33,277 nucleotides of DNA from Pseudomonas capeferrum (GTDB taxonomy: Bacteria; Pseudomonadota; Gammaproteobacteria; Pseudomonadales; Pseudomonadaceae), in the NCBI RefSeq assembly GCF_013523055.1, contig NZ_JAAMQM010000036.1, positions 1 through 33,277 on the forward strand, read 5' to 3'. The position numbers and the translations under genes were made by a program. The notes under the pieces were generated by a model. The model made no database searches. It was not told the DNA's origin and saw nothing but the letters and a program-made list of their open reading frames with translations. Shown here in pieces: positions 23,816-31,419 of the stretch (the first letter of the stretch is position 1; each line of letters begins with the position of its first letter).

Positions 23816-23825
23816 CAAAACACTC

Positions 23826-23900
23826 CGACAACAGATACAAGCTTCAAGCCCGCAAGCTTCACGCTTCGCGCCGCAAGTTTCAAGCGACACGCTGCAGACA
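23826..23900. repeat. Degenerate AGCTTCAAGC-type repeats
   Basis: Several short near-copies of CAAGCTTCAAGC/GCAAGCTTCACGC occur in tandem between rluA and apeB. This resembles a simple-repeat class I recall from other Pseudomonas intergenic regions. No gene is supported here. Confidence 0.5.
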
Positions 23901-23953
23901 GGTACCAGGAACATCCTGGACCGGTTGTGTCCCTGCCGCTACCCCTTCACGCT

Positions 23954-24589
23954 TCAGAACGGCGCTGGGCACTCGAAGCGCAGGGACTGGCCCGTGACCG
24001 GATGGGTGAACGCCAGCATGCTCGCATGCAGGCAGAGCCGCTCATGGGCCGCCAGGGCCTCGGGATTCGCATACAGCCGGTCACCGAGCAAGGGATGCCC
24101 GATGGACAGCATATGCACGCGCAACTGGTGCGAGCGTCCGGTGATCGGCGTCAGTTCCACGCGGCAGTGATCGCCACGACGCTCGAGAATCCGCCAGAAG
24201 GTCAGGGCGTGCTTGCCGTGTTCGTGGTCCACCACATGGCGCGGCTTGGTCGGCGGGTCATAGCGCAGGGGCAGATCGATGCTGCCGCTGTCCAGCGCAG
24301 GCTGGCCCCAGCACAGGGCGGTGTAGGCTTTCTCGGTTTCCCGGTCATGGAACTGACGGGACAACTCGCGGTGACTGGCGGCATCACGGGCCAGCAGGAT
24401 GATGCCCGAGGTCTCCCAGTCCAGGCGATGAACGATGAGCGCGTCGGGGTAGCCGTTTTCCTGCAGTCGAGTGATCAGGCAGTCCTTGTTGTCCTCGGCG
24501 CGGCCTGGCACCGACAGCAGCAAGGTCGGCTTGTTGACCACCAGGATGGCGGCATCTTCATGAAGAATCTGGGTATTGGACAGCGGCAT
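23954..24589 (-). CDS. rluA: RluA-family pseudouridine synthase
   Basis: A 211-residue enzyme that isomerises uridine to pseudouridine in structured RNA. The catalytic motif HRLDWETSGIILLA contains the essential Asp. The family start ILHEDAAILVVNKPTLLLSVPGR and the later TPITGRSHQLRVHMLSIGHPLLGDRLY are typical. Its short length and lack of an S4 domain fit RluA (23S rRNA position 746 and tRNA position 32 in E. coli) better than RluC or RluD. The start at 24589 is chosen because it gives the standard N-terminus. It lies downstream of minE on the same strand, with a structured gap of 94 bp. Confidence 0.88.
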   Translation of the reverse strand: MPLSNTQILHEDAAILVVNKPTLLLSVPGRAEDNKDCLITRLQENGYPDALIVHRLDWETSGIILLARDAASHRELSRQFHDRETEKAYTALCWGQPALDSGSIDLPLRYDPPTKPRHVVDHEHGKHALTFWRILERRGDHCRVELTPITGRSHQLRVHMLSIGHPLLGDRLYANPEALAAHERLCLHASMLAFTHPVTGQSLRFECPAPF

Positions 24590-24611
24590 TGCATGTTCTC
24601 TGCAAACGCCA

Positions 24612-24660
24612 ACGGCGACGGACGGTACCGGCAATGCACTGCCGGCCCGACCGTCGCCGT
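24612..24660 (-). promoter_or_regulatory. Hairpin between minE and rluA
   Basis: ACGGCGACGG (from 24612) pairs with CCGTCGCCGT (ending 24660), with further pairing inside. No T-run follows on the minus strand, so it is more likely an RNA-stabilising or partial-termination structure at the end of the min transcript. Confidence 0.5.
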
Positions 24661-24683
24661 GGCGGGTGACCCGAAGGCTGTGA

Positions 24684-24938
24684 TCAGCGATCGGGCAGGG
24701 TGATGTTCAGTTCCAGGATCGAGCAACTGCCCTGGTTTTCCAGAGCGACCTGCACATCATCGTTGCCGATGTTGACATACTTGCGGATCACCTCGACCAG
24801 TTCCTTCTGCAGGGCGGGCAAGTAGTCCGGGGTACCGCGTTGGCCGCGTTCGTGCGCCACGATGATCTGTAGACGCTCTTTCGCGACGGACGCGCTGCTC
24901 TGTTTCTTGTTGGCACGAAAGAAGTCAAAAAGGTTCAT
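24684..24938 (-). CDS. minE: Cell division topological specificity factor MinE
   Basis: An 84-residue partner of MinD that stimulates its ATPase and drives the pole-to-pole Min oscillation restricting division to midcell. The N-terminal membrane/MinD-binding segment is MNLFDFFRANKKQSSASVAKERLQIIVAHER. The C-terminal half is the dimerisation domain (LPALQKELVEVIRKYVNIGNDDVQVALENQGSCSILELNITLPD). It starts three bases after the minD stop, in one operon. Confidence 0.97.
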   Translation of the reverse strand: MNLFDFFRANKKQSSASVAKERLQIIVAHERGQRGTPDYLPALQKELVEVIRKYVNIGNDDVQVALENQGSCSILELNITLPDR

Positions 24939-24941
24939 GGT

Positions 24942-25754
24942 TCAATTCCCTCCAAACAGGCGCTCGAAGAATCCCTTCTTCTTGACGTCGAGGAACCGGT
25001 GCTCCTTGGTCTTGCCGAGCAAACGGTCAACGGTATCGCTGTAGGCCTGACCAGCGTCGCTCTGGTCGTCGAGGATGACCGGCACGCCCTGGTTGGACGC
25101 CTTGAGCACGGCTTGCGACTCCGGGATCACGCCTAGCAGCGAGACCGCGAGAATCTCCTTCACGTCCTCGACACCCAGCATTTCGCCATTGACGACGCGC
25201 TCAGGGTTGTAGCGGGTGATCAGCAGGTGTTCCTTGATCGGATCTTCGTTGTTCTCGGCACGACGCGACTTGCTCGCCAGCAGGCCGAGCATACGGTCCG
25301 AGTCACGTACCGAGGACACTTCCGGGTTGGTCACGACGATCGCCTCGTCGGCGAAGTACATGGCCAGGTGGGCGCCTTTCTCGATACCGGCCGGCGAGTC
25401 GCAGACCACGTAGTCGAAGGTTTCCTTCAGCTCCATCAGGACTTTCTCGACGCCTTTCTGGGTCAGCGCGTCCTTGTCGCGGGTCTGGCTGGCGGCCAGG
25501 ACGAACAGGTTCTCGAGACGCTTGTCCTTGATCAGGGCCTGTTGCAGGTTGGCTTCGCCGTTGACCACGTTGACGAAGTCGTACACCACGCGGCGTTCGC
25601 AGCCCATGATCAGGTCGAGGTTACGCAGGCCGACGTCGAAGTCGACGATGACAGTTTTGTGGCCGCGCAACGCGAGGCCGGTACCGATGGCGGCGCTGGT
25701 GGTGGTTTTGCCCACACCCCCTTTGCCGGAAGTAACCACGAGAATCTTGGCCAA
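24942..25754 (-). CDS. minD: Septum site-determining ATPase MinD
   Basis: A 270-residue ParA-type ATPase that binds the membrane when ATP-loaded and recruits MinC. The deviant Walker A is SGKGGVGKTT near residues 9-18, switch regions include DFDVGLRNLDL, and VVCDSPAGIEKGA is the Walker B strand. The C-terminal amphipathic membrane-targeting helix is KKKGFFERLFGGN. It is the middle gene of minC-minD-minE. Confidence 0.98.
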   Translation of the reverse strand: MAKILVVTSGKGGVGKTTTSAAIGTGLALRGHKTVIVDFDVGLRNLDLIMGCERRVVYDFVNVVNGEANLQQALIKDKRLENLFVLAASQTRDKDALTQKGVEKVLMELKETFDYVVCDSPAGIEKGAHLAMYFADEAIVVTNPEVSSVRDSDRMLGLLASKSRRAENNEDPIKEHLLITRYNPERVVNGEMLGVEDVKEILAVSLLGVIPESQAVLKASNQGVPVILDDQSDAGQAYSDTVDRLLGKTKEHRFLDVKKKGFFERLFGGN

Positions 25755-25852
25755 GGTGTTTCACCCCTAGGTAAAAGGACATTAAGTCCCGGCAAATACA
25801 ATAAAAACGGCAACATAGTAAAAAGTTGCGCGGAAAATGGCGGCAGTATCCG

Positions 25853-26605
25853 TTAAAGACGGGTGATGTTCAACACATCGCCGGACAGGCTGACCTGTAC
25901 CCCGGACCCCCAGAGCGGGTCGCGACGCAGGTCCTCGCAGACCTTGTACTGCCCAGCGATCGAGACCATTTCGGCCATCATCTGCTGGCAGAAGATGCGG
26001 GCCCGGGTGTTGCCCTTGATACCCGCCAGCGCACGTCCGCGCATTGCGCCGTACACATGGATGTTGCCATCGGCCAGAAGTTCCGCACCCTGGCTGACGG
26101 AGGACACCACCACCAGGTCTCCCCCTTGAGCATAGATCTGCTGGCCGCTGCGCACCGGCGAAGTGATGATGCGCGTAGGCTTTATTTCCGGCTCGGGGGG
26201 CGGGGCGGGGGCTGGCTCGGGTTTGCGCACTTCGGGTTCGGGTTCCAGCGGCCGCTCGCGGGCACCGGAAGGCGGCAGCACCGGCAGGTCGATGGCGATC
26301 GCCGCGGCGATGTCCTCGATCCGGTTGGCGCGAATCGCCAGGGTACGCAGACCATGGTGTCGGCAGATGCGCATCAGCCCGGGCAGGTCGATGGCGCCAC
26401 TGCCGGCCGGGAGCTTGTCCAGCGCAAGCACTAGCGGTGTGTTGCTGAAAAAGTTGGGTGCCTGGGCGACCTTGGCCGCCAACTGACGGTCGAGGCCGTC
26501 GAGGTCGTTCTGGGCCAGTTCCAGCACAGTGATGGCAAGCATGCTGCCCTTGAGCTGGAACACGGGTACGGGGTCGGGTGTCTGGTTGAGGCTCATGGTC
26601 TGCAT
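25853..26605 (-). CDS. minC: Septum site-determining protein MinC
   Basis: A 250-residue inhibitor of FtsZ polymerisation that is carried to the poles by MinD. The N-terminal FtsZ-inhibiting domain (about 10-105) includes VFQLKGSMLAITVLELAQNDL. A linker rich in Pro and Glu (about 115-150) precedes the C-terminal beta-helical MinD-binding domain, with VRSGQQIYAQGGDLVVVSSVSQGAELLADGNIHVYGAMRGRALAG. ATG codons at 26605 and 26596 are both possible; neither has a strong ribosome site. The gene is divergent from lpxL. Confidence 0.95.
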   Translation of the reverse strand: MQTMSLNQTPDPVPVFQLKGSMLAITVLELAQNDLDGLDRQLAAKVAQAPNFFSNTPLVLALDKLPAGSGAIDLPGLMRICRHHGLRTLAIRANRIEDIAAAIAIDLPVLPPSGARERPLEPEPEVRKPEPAPAPPPEPEIKPTRIITSPVRSGQQIYAQGGDLVVVSSVSQGAELLADGNIHVYGAMRGRALAGIKGNTRARIFCQQMMAEMVSIAGQYKVCEDLRRDPLWGSGVQVSLSGDVLNITRL

Positions 26606-26716
26606 AGACGGCTTGTTACGAAAAAAGTGCCCTGACTTATAACGAGAACGCCGGTTAGCCGCAACCCGAGCCGAACCGATGTAGAATGCTCGGCCCACGT
26701 CTTTCCGGAAGCTTCA

Positions 26717-27646
26717 ATGGATCGCCCGCGTTTTCGTCGCTATTTCCTGCACCCGCGTTTCTGGGGGCTGTGGCTCGGCCTCGGCCTGCTCTGGCTGGTG
26801 GTGCAGTTGCCCTACCGTGCCTTGCTATGGCTCGGCCGCGTCCTCGGCGCGCTGATGTATCGGGTCGCCGGCGAGCGTCGGCGGATCGCCGCGCGCAACC
26901 TGGAGCTGTGCTTTCCCGAAAAGTCCTGCGACGAACGGCGGCGGTTATTGAAGGAAAACTTCGCCTCGACCGGCATCGCTTTCTTCGAAATGGCCATGAG
27001 CTGGTGGTGGCCGCGCGCCAGGTTGGCGCGACTGGCGCACATCGAAGGCCTCGAGCATTTGCAGGCGGCCCAGCGCGACGGGCAGGGCGCGATCCTCATG
27101 GCGGTGCACTTCACGACCCTGGAAGTCGGCGCGGCGCTGCTGGGCCAGGTCCAGACCATCGACGGCATGTATCGCGAGCATGGCAATCCGGTGTTCGACT
27201 TCATCCAGCGCTGCGGTCGGGAACGGCATAACCTCGATTCCCTGGCCGTGGAGCGCGATGACGTGCGCGGCATGCTCAAGCTGCTGCGCGCGGGCCGCGC
27301 CATCTGGTATGCGCCTGACCAGGACTATGGCGCCAAGCAGAGTGTGTTCGTCCCGTTGTTCGGCATCCCCGCCGCCACGGTGACCGCGACCACCAAGTTC
27401 GCCCGCCTCGGGCGTGCCCGGGTCATCCCCTTCACCCAGCGACGCCTGGAGGACGGCAGTGGCTACCGTCTGGTGGTCCACCCGCCGCTGGCGGACTTCC
27501 CCGGGGAGAGCGAGGAGGCCGACTGCCTGCGCATCAACCAGTGGGTCGAAGGCGTTCTGCGCGAATGCCCCGAGCAATACCTGTGGGCACACCGGCGTTT
27601 CAAGTCCCGACCGCCCGGTGCGCCGAGGCTGTATCCGAAGAAGTAA
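26717..27646 (+). CDS. lpxL: Lipid A late acyltransferase (LpxL/HtrB type)
   Basis: A 309-residue inner-membrane enzyme that transfers a secondary acyl chain to Kdo2-lipid IV-A during lipopolysaccharide synthesis. One N-terminal membrane anchor lies at about 14-40. The catalytic HX4E motif is HFTTLE near residue 134, in the context ILMAVHFTTLEVGAALLG. Other family segments are YREHGNPVFDFIQRCGR and IWYAPDQDYGAKQSVFVPLFG. The ATG at 26717 follows GGAAGC. It is transcribed divergently from minC and faces mlaA. Confidence 0.93.
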   Translation: MDRPRFRRYFLHPRFWGLWLGLGLLWLVVQLPYRALLWLGRVLGALMYRVAGERRRIAARNLELCFPEKSCDERRRLLKENFASTGIAFFEMAMSWWWPRARLARLAHIEGLEHLQAAQRDGQGAILMAVHFTTLEVGAALLGQVQTIDGMYREHGNPVFDFIQRCGRERHNLDSLAVERDDVRGMLKLLRAGRAIWYAPDQDYGAKQSVFVPLFGIPAATVTATTKFARLGRARVIPFTQRRLEDGSGYRLVVHPPLADFPGESEEADCLRINQWVEGVLRECPEQYLWAHRRFKSRPPGAPRLYPKK

Positions 27647-27746
27647 AAGGGCTGAGGGTGTACGCCCGGCGGTCGTCTTGTGGCTCTGTCTCCATGAGCC
27701 GCGGCGCCTGGCGAGCATTGCTGCCGCGCCCGCGCCGCGTTATCGC

Positions 27747-28706
27747 TTATTCGGCGATCTGCAGTTTGCGTGCCTGGGTATACACGTAGCGCACCTTCTC
27801 GTATTCGAACGGCGAGTTGAGCTGGCCGTAGCGGAAGCTGGTGGTGTAGCGCTTGTCTACCGCGCGCAACGCGAAAATTTCCGGATGGTCGCTGCTGGCT
27901 TCCGCGATGCCGAGGAAGTTGGCTTCCTTCTCGCCCAGGTAGTCAACCAACAGACCGCCGGTATCGCGCAGGTTGGATGGGCCGAAGATCGGCAGCACCA
28001 GGTAAGGGCCGTCCGCGACACCATAGAAGCCCAATGTCTGGCCGAAGTCCTCGCTTTGCCGAGGCAGCCCCATCGCGGTCGCGGGGTCCCACAGGCCGCC
28101 GACGCCGATGAGGGTATTGAACATCAGCCGCGCGGTGATTTCCGCCGAGCGTTTGGGCTTGAGCTGCAGCACGCTGTTGAACAGGCTCGGTACATCGGCC
28201 AGGTTGTTGAAGAAGTTGGTCACGCCGGTGCGCACGAAATGCGGTGTGATGTAGCGATAGCCGTCCACCACCGGCAGGAACACCCACTGGTCGAACCGGT
28301 AGTTGAAGTGGTAGACGCGACGGTTGATCGATTCCAGCGGGTCATAGACATTCAGCGCCGTGAACGTTGATCGCTCGAACTCGCGCTGGTCCAGGCCCGG
28401 ATTGAAATTGAGCTCACGCAAGGGCTCGGTGAAGCCGTCCGGATCCATCGTGGGGATACCCATGACATCGGCCTCGATCACACTGGCGCGTGGGGCGGTC
28501 TCGGCGGCCGTGGCATCGGCACCGATCACGCTTGCGCGTGGCGCGGTCTCGGTAGACGCGGCATCGGTCTCGTTTGCGCTCGCGTTTGGCGCGGTCTCGG
28601 CAGCTGCGGGATCGGCCTTGATCACGCTCGCGCGCGGCGCGGTCTCGGCAGCCATGGCATTGCCGGCGCACAACAGGGCAGTAACGAACAGCACTTTCTT
28701 AACCAC
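27747..28706 (-). CDS. mlaA: MlaA/VacJ-family outer-membrane lipid-asymmetry protein
   Basis: A 319-residue MlaA homologue, the outer-membrane component that removes surface-exposed phospholipids and passes them to MlaC. The core runs from about residue 100 onward, with NVYDPLESINRRVYHFNYRFDQWVFLPVVDGYRYITPHFVRTGVTNFFNNLADVPSLFN and later GLWDPATAMGLPRQSEDFGQTLGFYGV. The GTG at 28706 has GGAG upstream and overlaps the stop of the upstream hydrolase gene by 8 bases. The signal VKKVLFVTALLCAGNAMA looks like an ordinary Sec signal, because Cys13 is not in a good lipobox. Residues 20-83 are four 16-residue repeats that I do not expect in MlaA. Confidence 0.9.
   Translation of the reverse strand: MVKKVLFVTALLCAGNAMAAETAPRASVIKADPAAAETAPNASANETDAASTETAPRASVIGADATAAETAPRASVIEADVMGIPTMDPDGFTEPLRELNFNPGLDQREFERSTFTALNVYDPLESINRRVYHFNYRFDQWVFLPVVDGYRYITPHFVRTGVTNFFNNLADVPSLFNSVLQLKPKRSAEITARLMFNTLIGVGGLWDPATAMGLPRQSEDFGQTLGFYGVADGPYLVLPIFGPSNLRDTGGLLVDYLGEKEANFLGIAEASSDHPEIFALRAVDKRYTTSFRYGQLNSPFEYEKVRYVYTQARKLQIAE
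28458..28649 (-). repeat. Four 48-bp in-frame repeats in mlaA
   Basis: Residues 20-83 of MlaA are four 16-residue units of the type AETAPRASVIKADPAA. The second unit is the most diverged (AETAPNASANETDAAS). The array follows directly on the signal peptide and would form a flexible acidic, Thr/Pro-containing linker in the periplasm. Exact unit length indicates in-frame slippage or recombination. Confidence 0.9.
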
Positions 28707-29997
28707 GGAAGAACTCCAGCATGGCGTCGCTGTTGACGCGGTAGTTGAGGTTGCCGCAATGGCCGCCATGGGGGTAGAGCGTCAGGCGATCGCCGAAGAC
28801 CTTGCGCAGGAAACCGATATCGCCGGGGCCGAGGATGACATCGTCGGCGTTGTGCATGACGGCGATCTTCGGGCTGTCGCGCAGGTAGTCTTCCAGGGCG
28901 TACAGGCTGACCTGGTCGATCAGTTGCAACAGGCTGCCGCCATCGGAGCGCGCGCGCCACATGGGGATCACCTGCTCGGTCAGGTAGCAATCGAAATCGC
29001 ATTGCAAGGCGCGCTTGAAGAAGGGCGTCAGGCTGCTGCCTTCGGTGATCGGATACTTCGGCGGGATGATCAGGCCGCGGCGGTTGATCAGGTCCGAGGT
29101 AAAGGCGATATCGGCCGCGGAGAAGCGGAACGAGGTGCCGATCAGCATGGCCATCTGTTCGTTGGACAAGTGCTGGCGCGACTGCTGGAAATCGTAGAGC
29201 AGGGCCTCGTTGAGGTCGACGTAGCCCTTCTGCTGGAAGTACAGCGTCAGCTTGTGCAGGACCAGTTCATAGAACGTGGTGTTGCTGGTGATGCCCTTGA
29301 CCTGGGTCTGTACCAGCTTGTCCAGGTTGCTGACCGAGGTGTAGAGGTTGACCGGCGGGTTGAGCAGCAGCACGCGCTTGAAATTGAAACTGCGGCGCGT
29401 CTCGTCCAGGTGGCTGACGAACGCCGCGTCGAGGGCGCCCAGGCTGTAGCCGCTGAGATAGAAGTCGCTGATCGGCAGGCGTGGGTGCTGGGCGCGTACG
29501 GCCTGCATCACCCGGTACATGTCTTCGGCGTCTTCCTGGCTGACCCCAGGCGTGGCGAAGCGCGAGGCGGCACTGATGAAGTCCCAGCTGGTGGGCGACG
29601 ACAGCTGCACGACATGATAGCCAGCCTGGTAGAAGAGCTTCTTCAGGTACTCGTTGATGCTGCTGTTGTAGGGCGCCCCAGTGCCTGCGATGAGGAAGAT
29701 CAGCGGCGCCTTGTGGTCTTGGGTGGCCATGCGGTACCTGAGCTTCTTCACCGGCCAGAAATTGTCCGGCAGGGTGAAGGCGCGTTCGGGGCGCAGGTTG
29801 AGACTGTAGTCGTCCTGGTCGATGTCTTCGTCGCTGGGCAGGGTAGGGCGCTGCTCCGGCGGCGTAGTGGCGATGGTTGCCTCGAACGGATTGGTCAGGG
29901 GATAGCCATAGGTGGCCGCGTCGATATCCTGCGCTGACGCAACAGCACCCACGAGCAGTCCGCCGAGCAGGGCAGTGAGACGCAAAGATCGAAGCAT
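28699..29997 (-). CDS. Exported alpha/beta-hydrolase
   Basis: A 432-residue predicted periplasmic serine hydrolase. The Sec signal MLRSLRLTALLGGLLVGAVASA is followed by QDIDAATYGYPLTNPFEAT. The fold is an alpha/beta-hydrolase: the oxyanion strand is APLIFLIAGTGAPYNSS, the nucleophile elbow is SGYSLG (S185), the acid is in HNADDV (D385 or D386), and the histidine is H413 in GGHCGN, so the triad is complete. It overlaps mlaA and is probably co-transcribed with it, which suggests an envelope-lipid or esterase role. The substrate is unknown. Similar genes are sometimes mislabelled as serine/threonine kinases, which this sequence does not support. Confidence 0.85.
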   Translation of the reverse strand: MLRSLRLTALLGGLLVGAVASAQDIDAATYGYPLTNPFEATIATTPPEQRPTLPSDEDIDQDDYSLNLRPERAFTLPDNFWPVKKLRYRMATQDHKAPLIFLIAGTGAPYNSSINEYLKKLFYQAGYHVVQLSSPTSWDFISAASRFATPGVSQEDAEDMYRVMQAVRAQHPRLPISDFYLSGYSLGALDAAFVSHLDETRRSFNFKRVLLLNPPVNLYTSVSNLDKLVQTQVKGITSNTTFYELVLHKLTLYFQQKGYVDLNEALLYDFQQSRQHLSNEQMAMLIGTSFRFSAADIAFTSDLINRRGLIIPPKYPITEGSSLTPFFKRALQCDFDCYLTEQVIPMWRARSDGGSLLQLIDQVSLYALEDYLRDSPKIAVMHNADDVILGPGDIGFLRKVFGDRLTLYPHGGHCGNLNYRVNSDAMLEFFRG

Positions 29998-30145
29998 GGA
30001 ATTCCCCTAAAAGAACGACAATAACGCTATACGCAGGCTAAGACTGTCGGTGATCGCGCAAAGTTGCCGGGCGTGCGACCATTTATTGCGCCAAATGATG
30101 CTGCGTGCGGATCAGGCCAGGCAAGCCGGTGCCTTGGCGGTATGC

Positions 30146-30278
30146 GACCTTCGTCACAATCGGCGTAATTGCCGTGTGCGAGCTTTGTCATGCCCGCAGG
30201 GATTGCCGTGTGTGACCTTTGTCATGGTGGGATCGCCTTATTCGAGCTTCTTCACAATCGCTGCAATTGCCTTGTGCG
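30146..30278. repeat. Four ~34-bp degenerate direct repeats
   Basis: Units begin at 30146, 30180, 30214 and 30244 with GACCTTCGTCAC, GAGCTTTGTCAT, GACCTTTGTCAT and GAGCTTCTTCAC. Most end in ATTGCCGTGTG-like sequence. Spacing is 34, 34 and 30 bp. They occupy the gap upstream of the small membrane-protein gene. The rest of 29998-30327 shows nothing I can name. Confidence 0.75.
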
Positions 30279-30327
30279 GTTGTAGCGGGCGATTATGCGG
30301 AGCGTGTTTTCCATTTTCGAGCAGCTT

Positions 30328-30702
30328 ATGAACCGTACGTTACCCTTGATCGCGCTGGTGATCTTCCTGTCGCTGTGGCTGGCGGCCAGTTATGGCGTGC
30401 GTTATGGGCTGATGGAGGACAGCCAGTGGGTCGGGTTGTGTAGCGGGCAGGCGCAGCTGTGGCAGTGCCAGGTTCGATCGCTGCTGGGGTTGGCGATACA
30501 TTTCGGCGTGATCGCCTGGAGCGCGCTGGTGCTGGCGGTGCTGGCGCAGGTATTGCCAGGTCGCGCAGGGTGGCGGGTAGCCGTTGCGGCATTGGTTATC
30601 GGGGTGCCGGCACTGGTGTTGTATACCGCGAGTACCGCGGTGTTTGCCGTGGTGCTGGCGGGGCTGCGATTGGTTCGCAAGGGGCTGGTAGAAGAGCAGT
30701 AA
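30328..30702 (+). CDS. Small hypothetical membrane protein
   Basis: A 124-residue protein with three or four membrane helices: LPLIALVIFLSLWLAASYGV (about 5-24), LAIHFGVIAWSALVLAVLAQVL (about 55-76) and VAVAALVIGVPALVLYTASTAVFAVVLAGL (about 84-113, possibly two helices). I recognise no family. Between the first two helices is a short loop with Cys residues (LCSGQAQLWQCQV). The start at 30328 is preferred because the protein then begins directly with a hydrophobic helix; an ATG at 30295 would add 11 residues. It lies between two repeat clusters and has no obvious operon partner. Confidence 0.7.
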   Translation: MNRTLPLIALVIFLSLWLAASYGVRYGLMEDSQWVGLCSGQAQLWQCQVRSLLGLAIHFGVIAWSALVLAVLAQVLPGRAGWRVAVAALVIGVPALVLYTASTAVFAVVLAGLRLVRKGLVEEQ

Positions 30703-30756
30703 ATGAAAAAACGGTGTGGTGTTGGGATACCGCCACCATCGTGTTGCATGAAAATT

Positions 30757-31409
30757 GCGTTGCCAGGCGAGTCCTGCGGCCTCGCCTGGCAATGCGTTTG
30801 CGCTCGCACCGCCTGTGACCATGGGTACCAAAAGCGCTGGCTTATCTGGACCAGCCCGCTCGCCACTGAAACCACCACGCCCCGGTGGCGAGCGGGCTTG
30901 CCCCGCGATCGAGGCCGCAGGACTCGCCTGGCAATGCGTTTGCGCTCACACCGCCTGGGATCATGGGTACCAAAAGCGCTGGCTTATCTGGACCAGCCCG
31001 CTCGCCACTGAAACCACCACGCCCTGGTGGCGAGCGGGCTTGCCCCGCGATCGAGGCCGTAGGACTCGCCTGGCAATGCGTTTGCGCTCACACCGCCTGT
31101 GACCATGGGTACCAAAAGCGCCTGGCCGATCAGGGACCAGCCCGCTCGCCACTGAAACCACCACGCCCCGGTGGCGAGCGGGCTTGCCCCGCGATCGAGG
31201 CCGCAGGACTCGCCTGGCAATGCGTTTGTGCTCACACCGCCATGGGATCATGGGTACCAAAAGCGCTGGCTTATCTGGACCAGCCCGCTCGCCACTGAAA
31301 CCACCTGGCCCCGGTGGCGAGCGGGCTTGCCCCGCGATCGAGGGCGCAGGACTCGCCTGGCAATGCGTTTGCGCTCGCACCGCCTGTGACCATGGGTACC
31401 AAAAGCGCC
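30757..31409. repeat. Tandem array of ~142-bp units, each with a REP pair
   Basis: The motif ATGGGTACC recurs at 30821, 30963, 31104, 31250 and 31392 (steps of 142, 141, 146 and 142), marking four full units plus partial ends. Each unit contains inverted REP arms (AGCCCGCTCGCCAC and GTGGCGAGCGGGCT) and a second palindromic block with GACTCGCCTGGCAATGCG. The array ends about 10 bp from the stop codon of the GH17 gene. Overlapping open frames exist only because the repeats lack stops. Confidence 0.92.
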
Positions 31410-31419
31410 CCGGCCTATC

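Noticed and set aside
28699..29997. Serine/threonine kinase annotation for the exported protein
   Set aside because: No kinase motifs are present; the GYSLG, D385/D386 and H413 pattern and the signal peptide indicate an exported alpha/beta-hydrolase.
30757..31409. A second CRISPR-like array
   Set aside because: The intervals are near-identical between units, so there are no spacers. The palindromes are REP sequences.
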